Source: Arcobacter ellisii
GTDB lineage: Bacteria > Campylobacterota > Campylobacteria > Campylobacterales > Arcobacteraceae
Assembly (NCBI RefSeq): GCF_003544915.1
Contig: NZ_CP032097.1
Location: forward strand, 1,426,001-1,490,000
Direction of reading: 5' to 3'
DNA length: 64,000 bases
Numbering within the stretch: position 1 is the first letter of the stretch; each line of letters starts with the position of its first letter. The position numbers and the translations under genes are program-made. Below the pieces are notes generated by a model that ran no database searches, was not told where the DNA came from, and worked only from the letters and a program-made list of their open reading frames with translations. Below are positions 1-10,414 of this stretch, one piece after another.

Positions 1-1194
1 TTTGGTGGAACAAGTGTTGGTACACTTGATAGAATACAAAATGTTGCAAATATCATCAAAAAAATCAGAGATGAAGGGCATGATGTAATTGCTGTTGTTT
101 CGGCTATGAGTGGAGAGACTAATAAATTAATTGAATATGCTGAATATTACTCGAAAACTCCTAAGTTAGATGAAATTGATATGCTTTTAAGTTCAGGAGA
201 AAGAGTTACTTCTGCACTTTTATCTATTGCTTTAAATGAAATGGGTTATAAAGCAATGTCTATGAGTGGAAGACAAGCTGGAATTATTACAGATAATGCT
301 CATACAAAAGCAAGAATTGAATCTATTGATACAATGGAAATGAAAAAAGCAATAAATGATGGAAACATCATAATTGTTGCAGGTTTCCAAGGTGTTACAC
401 AAGATACATTAAGAGTTTCAACTTTAGGTAGAGGTGGAAGTGATTTAACTGCTGTCGCAATTGCTGGGGCTATTGAAGCTGATGTTTGTGAAATATATAC
501 TGATGTTGATGGTATTTATACAACAGACCCTAGAATTGAACCAAAAGCAAAAAAACTTGAAAAAATTTCTTACGATGAAATGTTAGAATTAGCAAGTTTA
601 GGTGCAAAAGTATTACAAAATAGATCTGTAGAAATGGCGAAAAAATTAAATGTAAATTTAGTATCAAGAAGCAGCTTTACGCCAGAAGTTGATGGTACAT
701 TAATCACAAAGGAAGAAAATATAATGGAAAAACCAATCGTTAGTGGAATTGCTTTAGATAAAAACCAAATTAGAGTAGGAATGTATGGAGTTACTGATAA
801 ACCTGGTATTGCTTCTGCTATTTTTACAGCTCTTGCTGATGCAAATATCAATGTTGATATGATTGTTCAAACAAGAGGATTAGATGGTACTACTGATTTA
901 GACTTTACAATTCCAACTACAGATTTTGAAATTTGTAAAAAAGTTATGGAACAATTTAAAGAACAAGCAAAAAACATTGACTATAATGAAGCAATTTGTA
1001 AAGTTTCAGTTGTTGGTGTTGGTATGAAATCTCATACAGGAGTTGCATCAAAAGCATTTACAGCTATGGCAAATGAAAATATCAATATTAGAATTATTTC
1101 TACAAGTGAAATTAAAATTTCTATGATTGTTGATTTAAAATATGCTGAATTAGCAGTTCGTGCTTTACATGACGCATATGAGCTGGATAAATAA
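1..1194 (+). CDS. lysC: Aspartokinase, 5' end outside window
   Basis: Phosphorylates aspartate, the first step to lysine, threonine, methionine and diaminopimelate. The frame is open from base 1 and begins with the FGGTSVG motif of the N-terminal amino-acid kinase domain, so only a few residues lie before the window; the first internal ATG at 106 is not the start. The kinase domain runs to about residue 240 (FQGVTQDT, LGRGGSDLTA, DVDGIYTTDP). Two ACT domains follow: GVTDKPGIAS and a second with GVGMKSHTGVAS. These usually bind the feedback inhibitor lysine or threonine. The gene runs directly into hobA, with only two bases between them, so they are probably co-transcribed. Confidence 0.96.
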   Translation, partial: FGGTSVGTLDRIQNVANIIKKIRDEGHDVIAVVSAMSGETNKLIEYAEYYSKTPKLDEIDMLLSSGERVTSALLSIALNEMGYKAMSMSGRQAGIITDNAHTKARIESIDTMEMKKAINDGNIIIVAGFQGVTQDTLRVSTLGRGGSDLTAVAIAGAIEADVCEIYTDVDGIYTTDPRIEPKAKKLEKISYDEMLELASLGAKVLQNRSVEMAKKLNVNLVSRSSFTPEVDGTLITKEENIMEKPIVSGIALDKNQIRVGMYGVTDKPGIASAIFTALADANINVDMIVQTRGLDGTTDLDFTIPTTDFEICKKVMEQFKEQAKNIDYNEAICKVSVVGVGMKSHTGVASKAFTAMANENINIRIISTSEIKISMIVDLKYAELAVRALHDAYELDK

Positions 1195-1196
1195 TA

Positions 1197-1748
1197 GTGC
1201 AAGAATTTCTAAATTGGACTGTAAATACAATCAGGGAAGATAGATTAATATCTCCTTGGTTGGAAGAAAAAAAGTACGAATGGACACCATTAGTATCTAA
1301 AAACATAAACAATTTATTAGAAAGAGGTTTTTCTATTATTGTTGTTACAGATAAAGAGAGAGAATGGTTTTTAGAATATATTTTAGGAAATATTAATTCT
1401 CCTAAATTAAATCGACCGTTTTTACCTTACTATGATTTTAAATCTTTTTATAGATATATTGATGCTGTAAAATCAGATGAAGATATTTCATATATAAAAG
1501 ATATGTTAAGTATCTCTTTTCCAAATGGATATTGTTTTTGGTATATTGGTAAAAGTCAAGATGTAAGAGCTATTATTCCAAAAGTTTCTAAGAACTCTTT
1601 TTTATGGTTATTTGATGAAGAGAAACAAGATGCATTTAATTTAAAAAGTAGTGATGAAGCTTTAGATATGAAACTTTTACAAATGTTTAGATTATATAAT
1701 AAATCAGTTAGTGCTTCTTTATTTGCTGAAATTAATGTGGAAAATTAA
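1197..1748 (+). CDS. hobA: HobA, DnaA-binding initiation protein
   Basis: A 183-residue protein starting at GTG two bases after the lysC stop. It matches the HobA family (known from Helicobacter pylori), a SIS-fold tetramer that binds the N-terminal domain of DnaA and promotes orisome assembly at oriC. The N-terminal stretch MQEFLNWTVNTIREDRLISP and the later YYDFKSFY are what I recognise. The family is restricted to Campylobacterota and is thus a strong taxonomic marker. It lies in a tight lysC-hobA-holB-folP operon. GTG is chosen because it gives the full N-terminus; translation is probably coupled to lysC. Confidence 0.9.
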   Translation: MQEFLNWTVNTIREDRLISPWLEEKKYEWTPLVSKNINNLLERGFSIIVVTDKEREWFLEYILGNINSPKLNRPFLPYYDFKSFYRYIDAVKSDEDISYIKDMLSISFPNGYCFWYIGKSQDVRAIIPKVSKNSFLWLFDEEKQDAFNLKSSDEALDMKLLQMFRLYNKSVSASLFAEINVEN

Positions 1749-1750
1749 AA

Positions 1751-2380
1751 ATGATTGAATTCATTGAAAACTCTTCTATTTTAATAGTAAATGATATTGA
1801 AACAACTATAAATGAATTGATTCCAAAATATCCTTTACATTCTACAAGAATTATAAAAAATGAAGAAAAAGAAGAATTTCAAATTGCTCAAGCTACACAA
1901 GCAATAAAAGAAGCATATATTGCTTCAATTGAAAAAAAATATATTTTTTTATGTGGAACAACTTTTAGAAAAGAGGCTCAAAACTCTTTACTTAAAATTT
2001 TAGAAGAGCCACCAAGAAATGTTGTTTTTATAATAATAACAAATTCTAAAACATCTCTTTTACCAACAATTTATTCGAGATTACCATACAAATATCTAAA
2101 AAAATCTTTGATAAAACAAGAATCTACTCTAAATCTAAATAAATTAGATTTAAAAGATATTTATAACTTTTTAAAAGAAAATCAAAAAATTTCTAAACAA
2201 GAAGCTAAAGATATTGTAGAATCAATTTTATTAAAAGTAAATAATCAAAAAATAAAATTATCACAAAAAGAGTTAGAATTCTTTTCTAAATCAATAAAAT
2301 TATTAGAATTAAATTCAAGACCAATAAATGTGTTAACTACCCTACTTCTATTTTTGGCAAATCAAAAAAATAAAAATTAA
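1751..2380 (+). CDS. holB: DNA polymerase III delta-prime subunit, short form
   Basis: A 209-residue protein with the clamp-loader signature EAQNSLLKILEEPPRN at about residues 76-91 and the following FIIITNS stretch, typical of the AAA+ sensor region of delta-prime. It is much shorter than the roughly 330-residue enterobacterial protein and shows no clear Walker A or zinc-binding cysteines. This agrees with its role as a stator of the clamp loader that does not hydrolyse ATP. It starts three bases after hobA and is followed ten bases later by folP. A replication gene beside hobA is consistent with a shared transcript. Confidence 0.85.
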   Translation: MIEFIENSSILIVNDIETTINELIPKYPLHSTRIIKNEEKEEFQIAQATQAIKEAYIASIEKKYIFLCGTTFRKEAQNSLLKILEEPPRNVVFIIITNSKTSLLPTIYSRLPYKYLKKSLIKQESTLNLNKLDLKDIYNFLKENQKISKQEAKDIVESILLKVNNQKIKLSQKELEFFSKSIKLLELNSRPINVLTTLLLFLANQKNKN

Positions 2381-2390
2381 AAGGTTTTAT

Positions 2391-3530
2391 ATGCAAACAT
2401 ATAAAATATCAATATCTGATACAAAAAAATTTTATGAAAATTTAGGTTGTGATAAAGGTGGTATAGAAATACTATCTAAAAAATCAAAACTTCATACTTT
2501 ATACATAAAAGATTTACATGTGGGAGCTGCAAATATTTTAAAACAAGATGCTTTATCTATTGGTGCTGATTTAGCAGTTCCAAGTGGAGTTATTGTAGCT
2601 CGTGATAAATATGTAGATGCAGTTTTAATTGGAACAACTAAACATTTTGAAGTTTTATCTAGAAAAGAGTTAGCTCAACCTTTTGGTTTAAAAGAGTTAG
2701 CTAAAACTTTAAAAGATTATGTAAAAGAACAAAATTATAAAACAAAAATAATGGGTGTTTTAAATGCAAATGAAGACTCATTTTTTAAAAATAGTAGATT
2801 TGATAACTCTAGTGCTTCAATAAAAATTGAAAAAATGATTGAAGATGGAGCTAATATAATTGATATTGGAGCAGTTTCTTCTAGACCTGGAAGTCTTGCA
2901 GTTTCTGAAGATGTTGAATTAGAAAGGGTAAAAGATATAGTTCAAACTATTTATAAAAATAAATATTACGAAAAAGTTGATTTTTCAATTGATTCTTATG
3001 CTCCTAAAGTTATTGATTATGTTTTAAATCATGGTTTTAAAATTGTAAATGATATTACAGGTTTAGAAAATGATGAAGTTTGTAAAATAGCTTCAAAATA
3101 CAATGCGCAGGTTGTAATTATGCATATGCAAAATAATCAAACAAATATGCAAGAAAATCCAACGTATGAAAATGTAATTTTAGATATTGATACTTATTTA
3201 AAAAATCAAATAGAAAAAGCTAAAAGTTTTGGAATAGATGATATTGTTTTAGATGTTGGTATTGGTTTTGGAAAAACATTAGAACACAATTTATTACTTT
3301 TAAAGAATTTAGAACATTTTAAACATTTTGGTTATGAATTATTAATAGGTGCAAGTAGAAAATCTATGATTAATATGATAACTCCAACTGAAATTGTTGA
3401 TAGACTTCCTGGAACTCTAGCTATTCATTTAGAATCTATTAGATATGGTGCTTCAATTATTAGATGTCATGATGTAAAAGAACACTATCAAGCAATAAAA
3501 GTTTTTGAAGCTATAAATAATATAAATTAA
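2391..3530 (+). CDS. folP: Dihydropteroate synthase with long N-terminal extension
   Basis: Condenses p-aminobenzoate with dihydropterin pyrophosphate in folate synthesis; target of sulfonamides. The TIM-barrel motifs are present: GANIIDIGAVSSRPGS at about 155-170, NDITG near 220, DVGIGFGKTLEHN near 290 and GASRKS near 320. At 379 residues it is about 100 longer than typical FolP; the extra N-terminal 120 residues (LGCDKGGIEILSKKSKLHTL) have no motif I know, though I believe the Campylobacterota homologues carry a similar extension. The AAAGG before the ATG supports this start. A strong hairpin follows the stop. Confidence 0.93.
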   Translation: MQTYKISISDTKKFYENLGCDKGGIEILSKKSKLHTLYIKDLHVGAANILKQDALSIGADLAVPSGVIVARDKYVDAVLIGTTKHFEVLSRKELAQPFGLKELAKTLKDYVKEQNYKTKIMGVLNANEDSFFKNSRFDNSSASIKIEKMIEDGANIIDIGAVSSRPGSLAVSEDVELERVKDIVQTIYKNKYYEKVDFSIDSYAPKVIDYVLNHGFKIVNDITGLENDEVCKIASKYNAQVVIMHMQNNQTNMQENPTYENVILDIDTYLKNQIEKAKSFGIDDIVLDVGIGFGKTLEHNLLLLKNLEHFKHFGYELLIGASRKSMINMITPTEIVDRLPGTLAIHLESIRYGASIIRCHDVKEHYQAIKVFEAINNIN

Positions 3531-3536
3531 AAAGAA

Positions 3537-3560
3537 GAGATACTATTTTTATAGTATCTC
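3537..3560. terminator. Bidirectional terminator between folP and tyrA
   Basis: A 10-bp perfect stem (GAGATACTAT / ATAGTATCTC) with a four-T loop lies between the convergent folP and tyrA genes and overlaps the last codons of tyrA. It is flanked by A-rich sequence on the left and can serve both strands. Confidence 0.7.
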
Positions 3561-4379
3561 ATGTAAAGTATTTGCTTTTTTCATCCAAGCTTCTAAAGCT
3601 TCATAATCTTCATTTTCAACCATTTTTTTTGCACTTTGTAATTGTTCTTCAAATGTTTCAATAGAAGCTAAAAGATTTTTTCTGTTTTGTTTAAAAATAT
3701 CGCTCCACATTCTTGGACTTGATTTTGCAATTCTACTCATATCTTTAAATCCACCAGCTGCAAGTGCAATGATTGATTTTGGGTCTTCATGACTCATAAC
3801 TGTATTTGCAAGAGAAAAAGATATAACATGAGGTAAGTGAGAGATATAACAAGCGTGAATATCATGTTGGTCACTATCCATTACAACAATTCTCATACCA
3901 ATTTCTTGGAAAATTCTAAATGCTCTATTTACATGTAAATTTGCATTATCTTCTAAATCACAAAAAACAACAGTTTTTCCCTCATATAAATCATCAATAG
4001 CAGCTTTTGGACCCGATTTTTCAGTTCCTGTCATTGGATGAGCTGCAATGAAATTTTTTCTTATTTTTTCTGGAATACTTTTTACAATATACTCTTTAGT
4101 TGAACCCATATCGATTATTGTTGTTTCATCATCTATATCTAAAAAGTTTGGAAACATTCCAATAATTGCATCTACAGGAATTGCTAATATAATTACATCT
4201 GAAACTTTTTTTAATGTCTCTAAATCTACTAACTCATCAACTAAATTCAAATCTAAAATATCTTTTTTATTTTTTTCACTATTTGTAAAACCATAAACTT
4301 TTTTTGCAATACCATATCTTTTTACAGCTTTTGCTAAAGAACCACCCATAAGTCCTAAACCAATAATTCCAATATTCAA
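3549..4379 (-). CDS. tyrA: Prephenate dehydrogenase
   Basis: NAD(P)-dependent oxidative decarboxylation of prephenate to 4-hydroxyphenylpyruvate in tyrosine synthesis. The N-terminal Rossmann motif GLGLMGGS is at residues 7-14. AAHPMTGTEKSGP near 115 and the helical C-terminal domain (HDIHACYISHLPHVISF, GGFKDMSRIA) match the TyrA family; the catalytic His lies in HAYISHLPH-type sequence (here HACYISHLPH). 276 residues is normal for a monofunctional enzyme without an ACT domain. The gene is alone on the minus strand, convergent with folP and divergent from bamA. Confidence 0.93.
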   Translation of the reverse strand: MNIGIIGLGLMGGSLAKAVKRYGIAKKVYGFTNSEKNKKDILDLNLVDELVDLETLKKVSDVIILAIPVDAIIGMFPNFLDIDDETTIIDMGSTKEYIVKSIPEKIRKNFIAAHPMTGTEKSGPKAAIDDLYEGKTVVFCDLEDNANLHVNRAFRIFQEIGMRIVVMDSDQHDIHACYISHLPHVISFSLANTVMSHEDPKSIIALAAGGFKDMSRIAKSSPRMWSDIFKQNRKNLLASIETFEEQLQSAKKMVENEDYEALEAWMKKANTLHEIL

Positions 4380-4482
4380 ACTACGACCTTTTTATAAATT
4401 ATTAAAGGATTATAGCCTACTTTATATTTATATAAACTATATTTAGATATATTAATGCACTATAATGAAAATAAGGATAGTT

Positions 4483-6738
4483 GTGAAAAAGAAAGTCGTA
4501 CTATTATCTCTTGCTTGTGCAACAGCATTAAGCGCTACTACAATAAAATCAATAGAATATAAAGATGTAAACAAAATTTCACCTCAAATATTAGATGAAA
4601 CTTTAAATATGAAAGTTGGTGATGAACTTAATGAAGATAAGCTAAATGATGCTGTTATAAATTTTTATAAACAGGGTTATTTTGAAGATATTAAAATTGT
4701 AAATGAAAATGGTAATTTAAAATTAATTTTCAAAGAAAAACCTTCAATTGCAAGTATTGATATAAAAGGTTATAAATCAAGAAGTGAAGATATTGAAACT
4801 TTAAAAAATCTAATTAGATTAAAAAAAGGTTCAATGTATACTGAAAAAAGAATAAAAGAAGCAAAAGAAAAACTTCTTAGTATGCTTGAAAGTGAAGGAT
4901 TTATTAACTCTGTTGTAGAAACTGAAGTTGAAAAAATAAACGAGCAATCATTAAAAGTTACTTTTAATGTAAATAAAGGTGATGAAATCATTATTAAAAA
5001 AGCAAATTATCACGGTGCTGATAATTTAGAACAAGATGATTTTGATTTAGTTACTGCAAATAAAGAAATAGAGTTTGCTTCTTGGTGGTTTGGACAAAAT
5101 GATGGTGAAGTAAAAATTGACCAATTAAAGTATGATGCAAGAAGAATTAATGATTTGTATTATGAAAAAGGTTATTTAGATGCTCAAGTTAAAGAACCAT
5201 TTTTAGATATTGATTTTGCATCTGACCAAGCAAAACTAGACTTCTTTATTTTTGAAGGTGAAAAATATACAACAAATGACATCAAAATATATTTAGATTC
5301 ATCTATTGTAGACCCTGCAACAATTTATCCTGAATTAAAACTAATTGTGGGAAATACTTTTAATATTAAAAAATTAAGAGCTGACCAAGACTATATAAAA
5401 ACTCAAGTGGCAAATCAAGGTTACGCTTTTACAGAAGTTAAATTTGATTTAAAGAAAAATGAAGCAGAAAGAAAAGTTGATGTTATTTATAATGTAATTC
5501 CTGGTAAAAAAGTTTATATTAATGATGTAAAAATTTCGGGGAATAATAGAACTTTAGATAGAGTAATTAGAAGAAATGTATTCTTAGCTCCTGGAGATTT
5601 ATATAATTTAACTGATTTTAAAGACTCAACAAATAAATTAAAACGTTCAAGATTCTTTGAAGATGTTCAAATTGAAGAAAAAAGAGTTAGTGATACAAAA
5701 ATGGATATTGTTGTAAAAGTAACTGAAGCACCAACTGGTTCATTAATGCTAGGTGGAGGATATGGTTCTTACGACAAATTTATGGTTAATGGATCTATTA
5801 GCGATGTAAATATTTTTGGTTCAGGAATGGCACTTGGATTAAGTGCAGACTTATCGGCTAGAACAAATAGATTTGAATTAAGTTTAAAAAATCCTGCTAT
5901 TAGAGATAGTGACTACAATGGTGAAGTAGAAGTTCATAGTACTGAATCAGAAATCAACAGAGATACTTATGATTCAACTATAGATACAAAAGGTTTCTCT
6001 GTTGCTTTAGGTAAAGAGGTTATGAGAAACTTATATGCAGGAGCAAGATATAGACTTGATTTTGTTAGTGAAGATTATGATTATACTTCTACTTTTTTAG
6101 CATCTAGAGATATTTCTAAAGAAATTTATGAATCACAAGATTATACTTCAAGTTCAATCACACCTTATCTAAATTATGACAACACAGATGATTATTATTT
6201 CCCAAGAGAAGGTTATAGAGCTGGAGTTTCAGCTGAATATGCTGGAATTGGTGGAGATTCAAAATATGTAAAACCTAGTGCATATTTAAAATATTTTTAC
6301 TCTTTAGAAGATTTAACAGAGCTTGATTGGGTATTAAGATTAAAAACTCAAATGAAAACTTTAATTGATAATGGTCAAATTAATCAAGGAGACTCTTTAT
6401 ATCTTGGAGGTCCAAAAACTTTAAGAGGTTATAAATCTTCTGCTTTCCCAGCTAATGAAACAGGTTATAAAACAGACCCTTACAAAAACTTATGGGCAAA
6501 TTCAGCAGAGATGAGTTTCCCATTAATCCCAAGTGCAAAAATGAGATGGGGATTATTCTATGATTATGGAATGATTGGACAAGATACATTTAATGATATT
6601 GAAAGATCAGGAGCTGGTGCATTGTTAGAATGGATTTCACCAATGGGACCATTACAATTAATCTTCTCAAGAGCACTTGATGATGAGCCAGGTGATGATA
6701 CTTCATCATTTGAATTCTCATTAGGAGCAAGCTTCTAA
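4483..6738 (+). CDS. bamA: Outer-membrane assembly factor BamA
   Basis: Central beta-barrel of the BAM complex, which folds and inserts outer-membrane proteins. After a signal peptide (KKKVVLLSLACATALSA), repeated POTRA domains fill residues 20 to about 420, followed by a 16-strand barrel with the conserved loop LYLGGPKTLRGYK (the RGF/RGY motif) and a C-terminal strand ending in Phe (FEFSLGASF). I place the start at GTG 4483: AAGGA lies 5 bases upstream, and it gives a clean signal peptide, whereas ATG 4465 adds six residues and has no ribosome site. The stop overlaps the mqnC start (TAATG). Confidence 0.95.
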   Translation: MKKKVVLLSLACATALSATTIKSIEYKDVNKISPQILDETLNMKVGDELNEDKLNDAVINFYKQGYFEDIKIVNENGNLKLIFKEKPSIASIDIKGYKSRSEDIETLKNLIRLKKGSMYTEKRIKEAKEKLLSMLESEGFINSVVETEVEKINEQSLKVTFNVNKGDEIIIKKANYHGADNLEQDDFDLVTANKEIEFASWWFGQNDGEVKIDQLKYDARRINDLYYEKGYLDAQVKEPFLDIDFASDQAKLDFFIFEGEKYTTNDIKIYLDSSIVDPATIYPELKLIVGNTFNIKKLRADQDYIKTQVANQGYAFTEVKFDLKKNEAERKVDVIYNVIPGKKVYINDVKISGNNRTLDRVIRRNVFLAPGDLYNLTDFKDSTNKLKRSRFFEDVQIEEKRVSDTKMDIVVKVTEAPTGSLMLGGGYGSYDKFMVNGSISDVNIFGSGMALGLSADLSARTNRFELSLKNPAIRDSDYNGEVEVHSTESEINRDTYDSTIDTKGFSVALGKEVMRNLYAGARYRLDFVSEDYDYTSTFLASRDISKEIYESQDYTSSSITPYLNYDNTDDYYFPREGYRAGVSAEYAGIGGDSKYVKPSAYLKYFYSLEDLTELDWVLRLKTQMKTLIDNGQINQGDSLYLGGPKTLRGYKSSAFPANETGYKTDPYKNLWANSAEMSFPLIPSAKMRWGLFYDYGMIGQDTFNDIERSGAGALLEWISPMGPLQLIFSRALDDEPGDDTSSFEFSLGASF

Positions 6739-7811
6739 TGGTTAAAAAACTTGAAGTTGATTTAAAAAAACGACTTACAAATGAAGAAGCACTTGATTTA
6801 ATAAGAAATGCTTCACTTTTAGAATTAGGTGAAATGGCAAGCGCTAAAAAAGCTGAACTTCATCCAGAAAAATTAACAACATTTATAGTTGATAGAAATA
6901 TTAACTATACAAATGTTTGTTGGGTAGATTGTAAATTTTGTGCTTTTTTTAGACATGGAAAAGATGAAGATTCATATGTTTTAAAATTTGATGAGATTGA
7001 TGAAAAGATAGAAGAATTATTAGCTATTGGTGGAACACAAATCCTTTTCCAAGGTGGAGTTCATCCAAAATTAAAAATTGATTATTATGAAGAATTAGTA
7101 AATCATATTCATACAAAATATCCACAAATTACAATTCATGGTTTTTCTGCAATTGAAATTGATTTTATTGCTAGAATTTCAAAAATTTCAAAACTTGAAG
7201 TTTTAAAAAGATTACAAGCAAAAGGTTTAAGTTCAATTCCAGGAGCTGGTGCTGAAATTTTATCTGATAGAGTAAGGGATATAATTGCTCCTAAAAAAAT
7301 GGATACCCAAGAATGGTTAGAAGTTCATAGACTTGCTCATTCAATTGGTATGAAAACAACTGCAACTATGATGTTTGGAACAGTTGAAACTGATGAAGAG
7401 ATAATTGAACATTGGGAACATTTAAGAAAATTACAAGATGAAACAGGTGGATTTAGAGCATTTATTATGTGGTCTTTTCAAGGTAAAAATACAAAACTTG
7501 CAGAAGAACATCCTGAAATCAAACCTCAATCTTCAAATAGATATTTAAGATTATTAGCTGTTGCTAGACTCTATTTAGATAACTTTAAAAATATGCAAAG
7601 TTCTTGGGTTACACAAGGCTCTTATATCGGTCAACTTGCACTTAAATTTGGAGCAAATGACCTAGGAAGTACCATGATGGAAGAAAATGTTGTAAAAGCA
7701 GCAGGTGCAGCAAATAGAATGAATCAAGATGAAATGATAAGATTGATAAAAGATATTGGTGAATATCCTGCAAAAAGAAATACAGCTTATGAGATTTTAG
7801 AAAGGTTTTAA
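6738..7811 (+). CDS. mqnC: Cyclic dehypoxanthinyl futalosine synthase (radical SAM)
   Basis: Radical-SAM enzyme of the futalosine route to menaquinone, converting dehypoxanthine futalosine to its cyclic form. The 4Fe-4S cluster motif is C61-x3-C65-x2-C68 within NVCWVDCKFCAFF; GGTQILFQGGVHP near 97, SIPGAGAEIL near 160 and the C-terminal FGANDLGSTMMEENVV are hallmarks of the MqnC/MqnE/CofH group, with NINYTNVC and GANDLGSTMMEENVV favouring MqnC. 357 residues is typical. Its start codon overlaps the bamA stop, so it is translationally coupled. Confidence 0.9.
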   Translation: MVKKLEVDLKKRLTNEEALDLIRNASLLELGEMASAKKAELHPEKLTTFIVDRNINYTNVCWVDCKFCAFFRHGKDEDSYVLKFDEIDEKIEELLAIGGTQILFQGGVHPKLKIDYYEELVNHIHTKYPQITIHGFSAIEIDFIARISKISKLEVLKRLQAKGLSSIPGAGAEILSDRVRDIIAPKKMDTQEWLEVHRLAHSIGMKTTATMMFGTVETDEEIIEHWEHLRKLQDETGGFRAFIMWSFQGKNTKLAEEHPEIKPQSSNRYLRLLAVARLYLDNFKNMQSSWVTQGSYIGQLALKFGANDLGSTMMEENVVKAAGAANRMNQDEMIRLIKDIGEYPAKRNTAYEILERF

Positions 7812-7817
7812 AATCTA

Positions 7818-9110
7818 ATGAAAATAAAATACTATTTTTTATTTATAATAGCAATTTTACAAGGAAGTTTAATGGGTGCTACAATAAAGCATATTAATAT
7901 AAAAGGGGTTGAAATCCCTGTAATTTTTGAAGAACAAAAAAGTTTACCAATTTTAAATTTACAGTTAGTTTTTCAAAATTCTGGTTATATTCAAGACAAA
8001 GATAAAAATGGATTAGTTAGTCTTTCATCAAAGCTTTTAAATGAAGGAACAAAAGAGTTAGGAGCAACTAAATTTGCAGAACAACTAGATGAAAATGCAA
8101 TTACAATAAATACTTCAAATGGTTTTGAAACATTAGTAATTGAATTATCAAGCTTAAAAGAAGAATCAAAAAAAGCAATAAATTTATTAAATGATTTATT
8201 AAAATCTCCAAATTTCAGAGAAGATACTTTAAATAAATTAAAAACTATTCAAATTGGTGGATTAAAAAGAAAAGAGAATGATTTTGATTATATTGCACAA
8301 AATCAGCTAAAATCAATTTTGTTTAAAAATACTCCTTTAGAAAATCCAGCTGCTGGAAGTGTTGATTCAATTTCAAAGATTAAATTAAAAGATATTGAAA
8401 CTTTTATAAATCAAACTTTATGTTTAAATAACCTAATTATCGTTGCAGGTGGAGATTTTAATTTAAGTGAATTTGAATCTTTAATAAAACCAATATTAGA
8501 TAATTTAAAAGTTGGAGAAAAAGCTCAAGCTCAAGAGATAATTTTCTCTTCTAAAAAAGATGAAAAAACTTTAATAAAAGAGACGGAACAAGCTTATATC
8601 TATTTTGGAAGTTCTTTTAATATAAATTCAAAAGATGAAGAGAATTATAAAGCTAAAGTTGCATCATTTATATTGGGTGGTTCAGGTTTTGGTTCAAGAT
8701 TAATGGAAGAAATTAGAGTAAAAAGAGGTTTAGCTTATAGTGCTTATGGTTCAATTTCAATAAATAAATCTCATACTTACTTTAATGGTTATTTACAAAC
8801 TAAAAATGAAAGTGCAGATGAAGCACAAAAACTTGTTTCTCAAATTGTTGCAGATTTTGTTGAAAAAGGTGTAACAAAAGAGGAATTAGAAGCAGCTAAA
8901 AACTTTTTAACAGGAAGTGAACCTTTAAGAAGTGAAACTTTAGCTCAAAGATTAAATAGAGCATTTACTCTATACTATAGAGGTTTAGAGCCTGATTATT
9001 CTAAAAAAGAGTTAGAAAAAATTCAAAATTTAGAATTAGATGATTTAAACAAATATATAAAATCTCACAATGAGATTAATAATTTAACATTTTCAATTGT
9101 AAGGAAATAA
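7818..9110 (+). CDS. M16-family peptidase-like protein lacking the zinc motif
   Basis: Secreted 430-residue protein with a signal peptide (residues 1-20) and the two-lobed M16B architecture. In the N-lobe the canonical HxxEH zinc site is replaced: at residues 68-72 the sequence is SLSSK, so all three metal/catalytic residues are gone. The C-lobe keeps the substrate-binding R...Y pair within [15 protein letters not shown] near 295. In M16B heterodimers one subunit keeps HxxEH and the other keeps the R/Y pair; this protein looks like the latter, so it may be a non-catalytic partner of a zinc subunit coded elsewhere. Seven bases separate it from mqnC. Confidence 0.8.
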   Translation: MKIKYYFLFIIAILQGSLMGATIKHINIKGVEIPVIFEEQKSLPILNLQLVFQNSGYIQDKDKNGLVSLSSKLLNEGTKELGATKFAEQLDENAITINTSNGFETLVIELSSLKEESKKAINLLNDLLKSPNFREDTLNKLKTIQIGGLKRKENDFDYIAQNQLKSILFKNTPLENPAAGSVDSISKIKLKDIETFINQTLCLNNLIIVAGGDFNLSEFESLIKPILDNLKVGEKAQAQEIIFSSKKDEKTLIKETEQAYIYFGSSFNINSKDEENYKAKVASFILGGSGFGSRLMEEIRVKRGLAYSAYGSISINKSHTYFNGYLQTKNESADEAQKLVSQIVADFVEKGVTKEELEAAKNFLTGSEPLRSETLAQRLNRAFTLYYRGLEPDYSKKELEKIQNLELDDLNKYIKSHNEINNLTFSIVRK

Positions 9111-9112
9111 TT

Positions 9113-10414
9113 TTGTTAAGATTTGCCCCAAGTCCAACAGGAGATATGCATATTGGTAACTTAAGAGTTGCTATTTTTAATTATATTGTATCTAAACAAT
9201 TAAAAGAAGATTTAATAATTAGAATTGAAGATACAGATACAGAAAGAAATATTGAAGGAAAAGATAAAGAGATTTTAGAAATTTTAAATCTTTTTTCAAT
9301 TGAATATAAATCACTTTTCTATCAAAGTGCAAATTTAAAATACCATCAAAAAATGGCTTTACAACTAATGACTCAAAAAAAAGCATTTGCTTGTTTTTGT
9401 AGTGATGATAAACTTGATGAATTAAGAGAAGAAGCAAAAAAAGAGGGAAAACCATTTAGATATGATGGATTTTGTGAAAATTTATCTGATGAAACAGTTT
9501 TAAATACAAATGCTCCTTTTACAGTTAGAATTAAAAAACCTGAACAAAATATCAAATTTACAGACCTATTAAAAGGTGATTTTGATTATGCACCATTTGA
9601 TGTTGATTCTTTTATTATTTTAAGACAAGATAAAACACCAACATACAACTATGCATGTGCAGTTGATGATATGTTAATGGATATTTCTGTAGTAATTCGT
9701 GGTGAAGACCATGTTTCAAATACTCCAAAACAAATTCATGTAAGAAACTCTTTGGGATATGAAAAAGAGATAAAATATGTTCATTTACCAATTATTTTAA
9801 ATGCTCAAACTGGTAAAAAAATGAGTAAAAGAGATGATGCAAGTAGTGTAAAATGGTTAATTGAACAAGGTTTTTTACCAAGTGCTATTGCTAATTATTT
9901 AGTTTTAATGGGAAATAAAACTCCAACTGAAATTTTTACTTTAGAAGAAGCTATTGAGTGGTTTAAAATAGAGAATGTTTCAAAAAGTGCTGCAAAATTT
10001 GATATTGATAAATTAAGATTTATAAATAGAAAACATATTGAAATGCTTGATGAAATGAGATTATCAAAAATTTTAGGTTTTGCTGATGCTGATATTGGAA
10101 AACTTGGAAAAATTTTCTTAGAAGAAGCAAGTACAACAAAAGAGATAAAAGAAAAAATTGAACCAATTTTTGCACCAAAAACTTCTTGTGAAGGTTTTGA
10201 AGAAGAGTTTTCAAAATTAAAAGAGTGTTTACAAAAAGCACCATTTTTTGAGGATTATGAAGAGTTAAAAAAATATGTAATGGAACAAACAGGATTAAAA
10301 GGTAAAAATCTATTTAAACCATTAAGATATATTTTAACAGGTGTTGATAATGGTCCAAACATTTCAGATATTTATCCTTTAATTAAAAATTATTTAGGAG
10401 AGATTATAAAATGA
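9113..10414 (+). CDS. gltX: Glutamyl-tRNA synthetase (one of two GltX types likely)
   Basis: Class I synthetase of 433 residues with the HIGH-type motif [11 protein letters not shown] at residues 6-16 and KMSKR near 240 ([12 protein letters not shown]); IEDTDTERN and [14 protein letters not shown] are also typical. The start is TTG at 9113, supported by AAGGA seven bases upstream and by the PSPTG motif directly behind it. Campylobacterota often carry two GltX proteins, one of which charges tRNA-Gln for later amidation; the neighbourhood (yggT, slt, mobB, fbp, metG) resembles that of gltX1 in C. jejuni. The last bases overlap yggT. Confidence 0.94.
   Translation: MLRFAPSPTGDMHIGNLRVAIFNYIVSKQLKEDLIIRIEDTDTERNIEGKDKEILEILNLFSIEYKSLFYQSANLKYHQKMALQLMTQKKAFACFCSDDKLDELREEAKKEGKPFRYDGFCENLSDETVLNTNAPFTVRIKKPEQNIKFTDLLKGDFDYAPFDVDSFIILRQDKTPTYNYACAVDDMLMDISVVIRGEDHVSNTPKQIHVRNSLGYEKEIKYVHLPIILNAQTGKKMSKRDDASSVKWLIEQGFLPSAIANYLVLMGNKTPTEIFTLEEAIEWFKIENVSKSAAKFDIDKLRFINRKHIEMLDEMRLSKILGFADADIGKLGKIFLEEASTTKEIKEKIEPIFAPKTSCEGFEEEFSKLKECLQKAPFFEDYEELKKYVMEQTGLKGKNLFKPLRYILTGVDNGPNISDIYPLIKNYLGEIIK

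Noticed and set aside
4465-4482. Upstream ATG start of bamA
   Set aside because: No ribosome site; the AAGGA at 4473 lies inside this stretch and serves GTG 4483, which gives a proper signal peptide.
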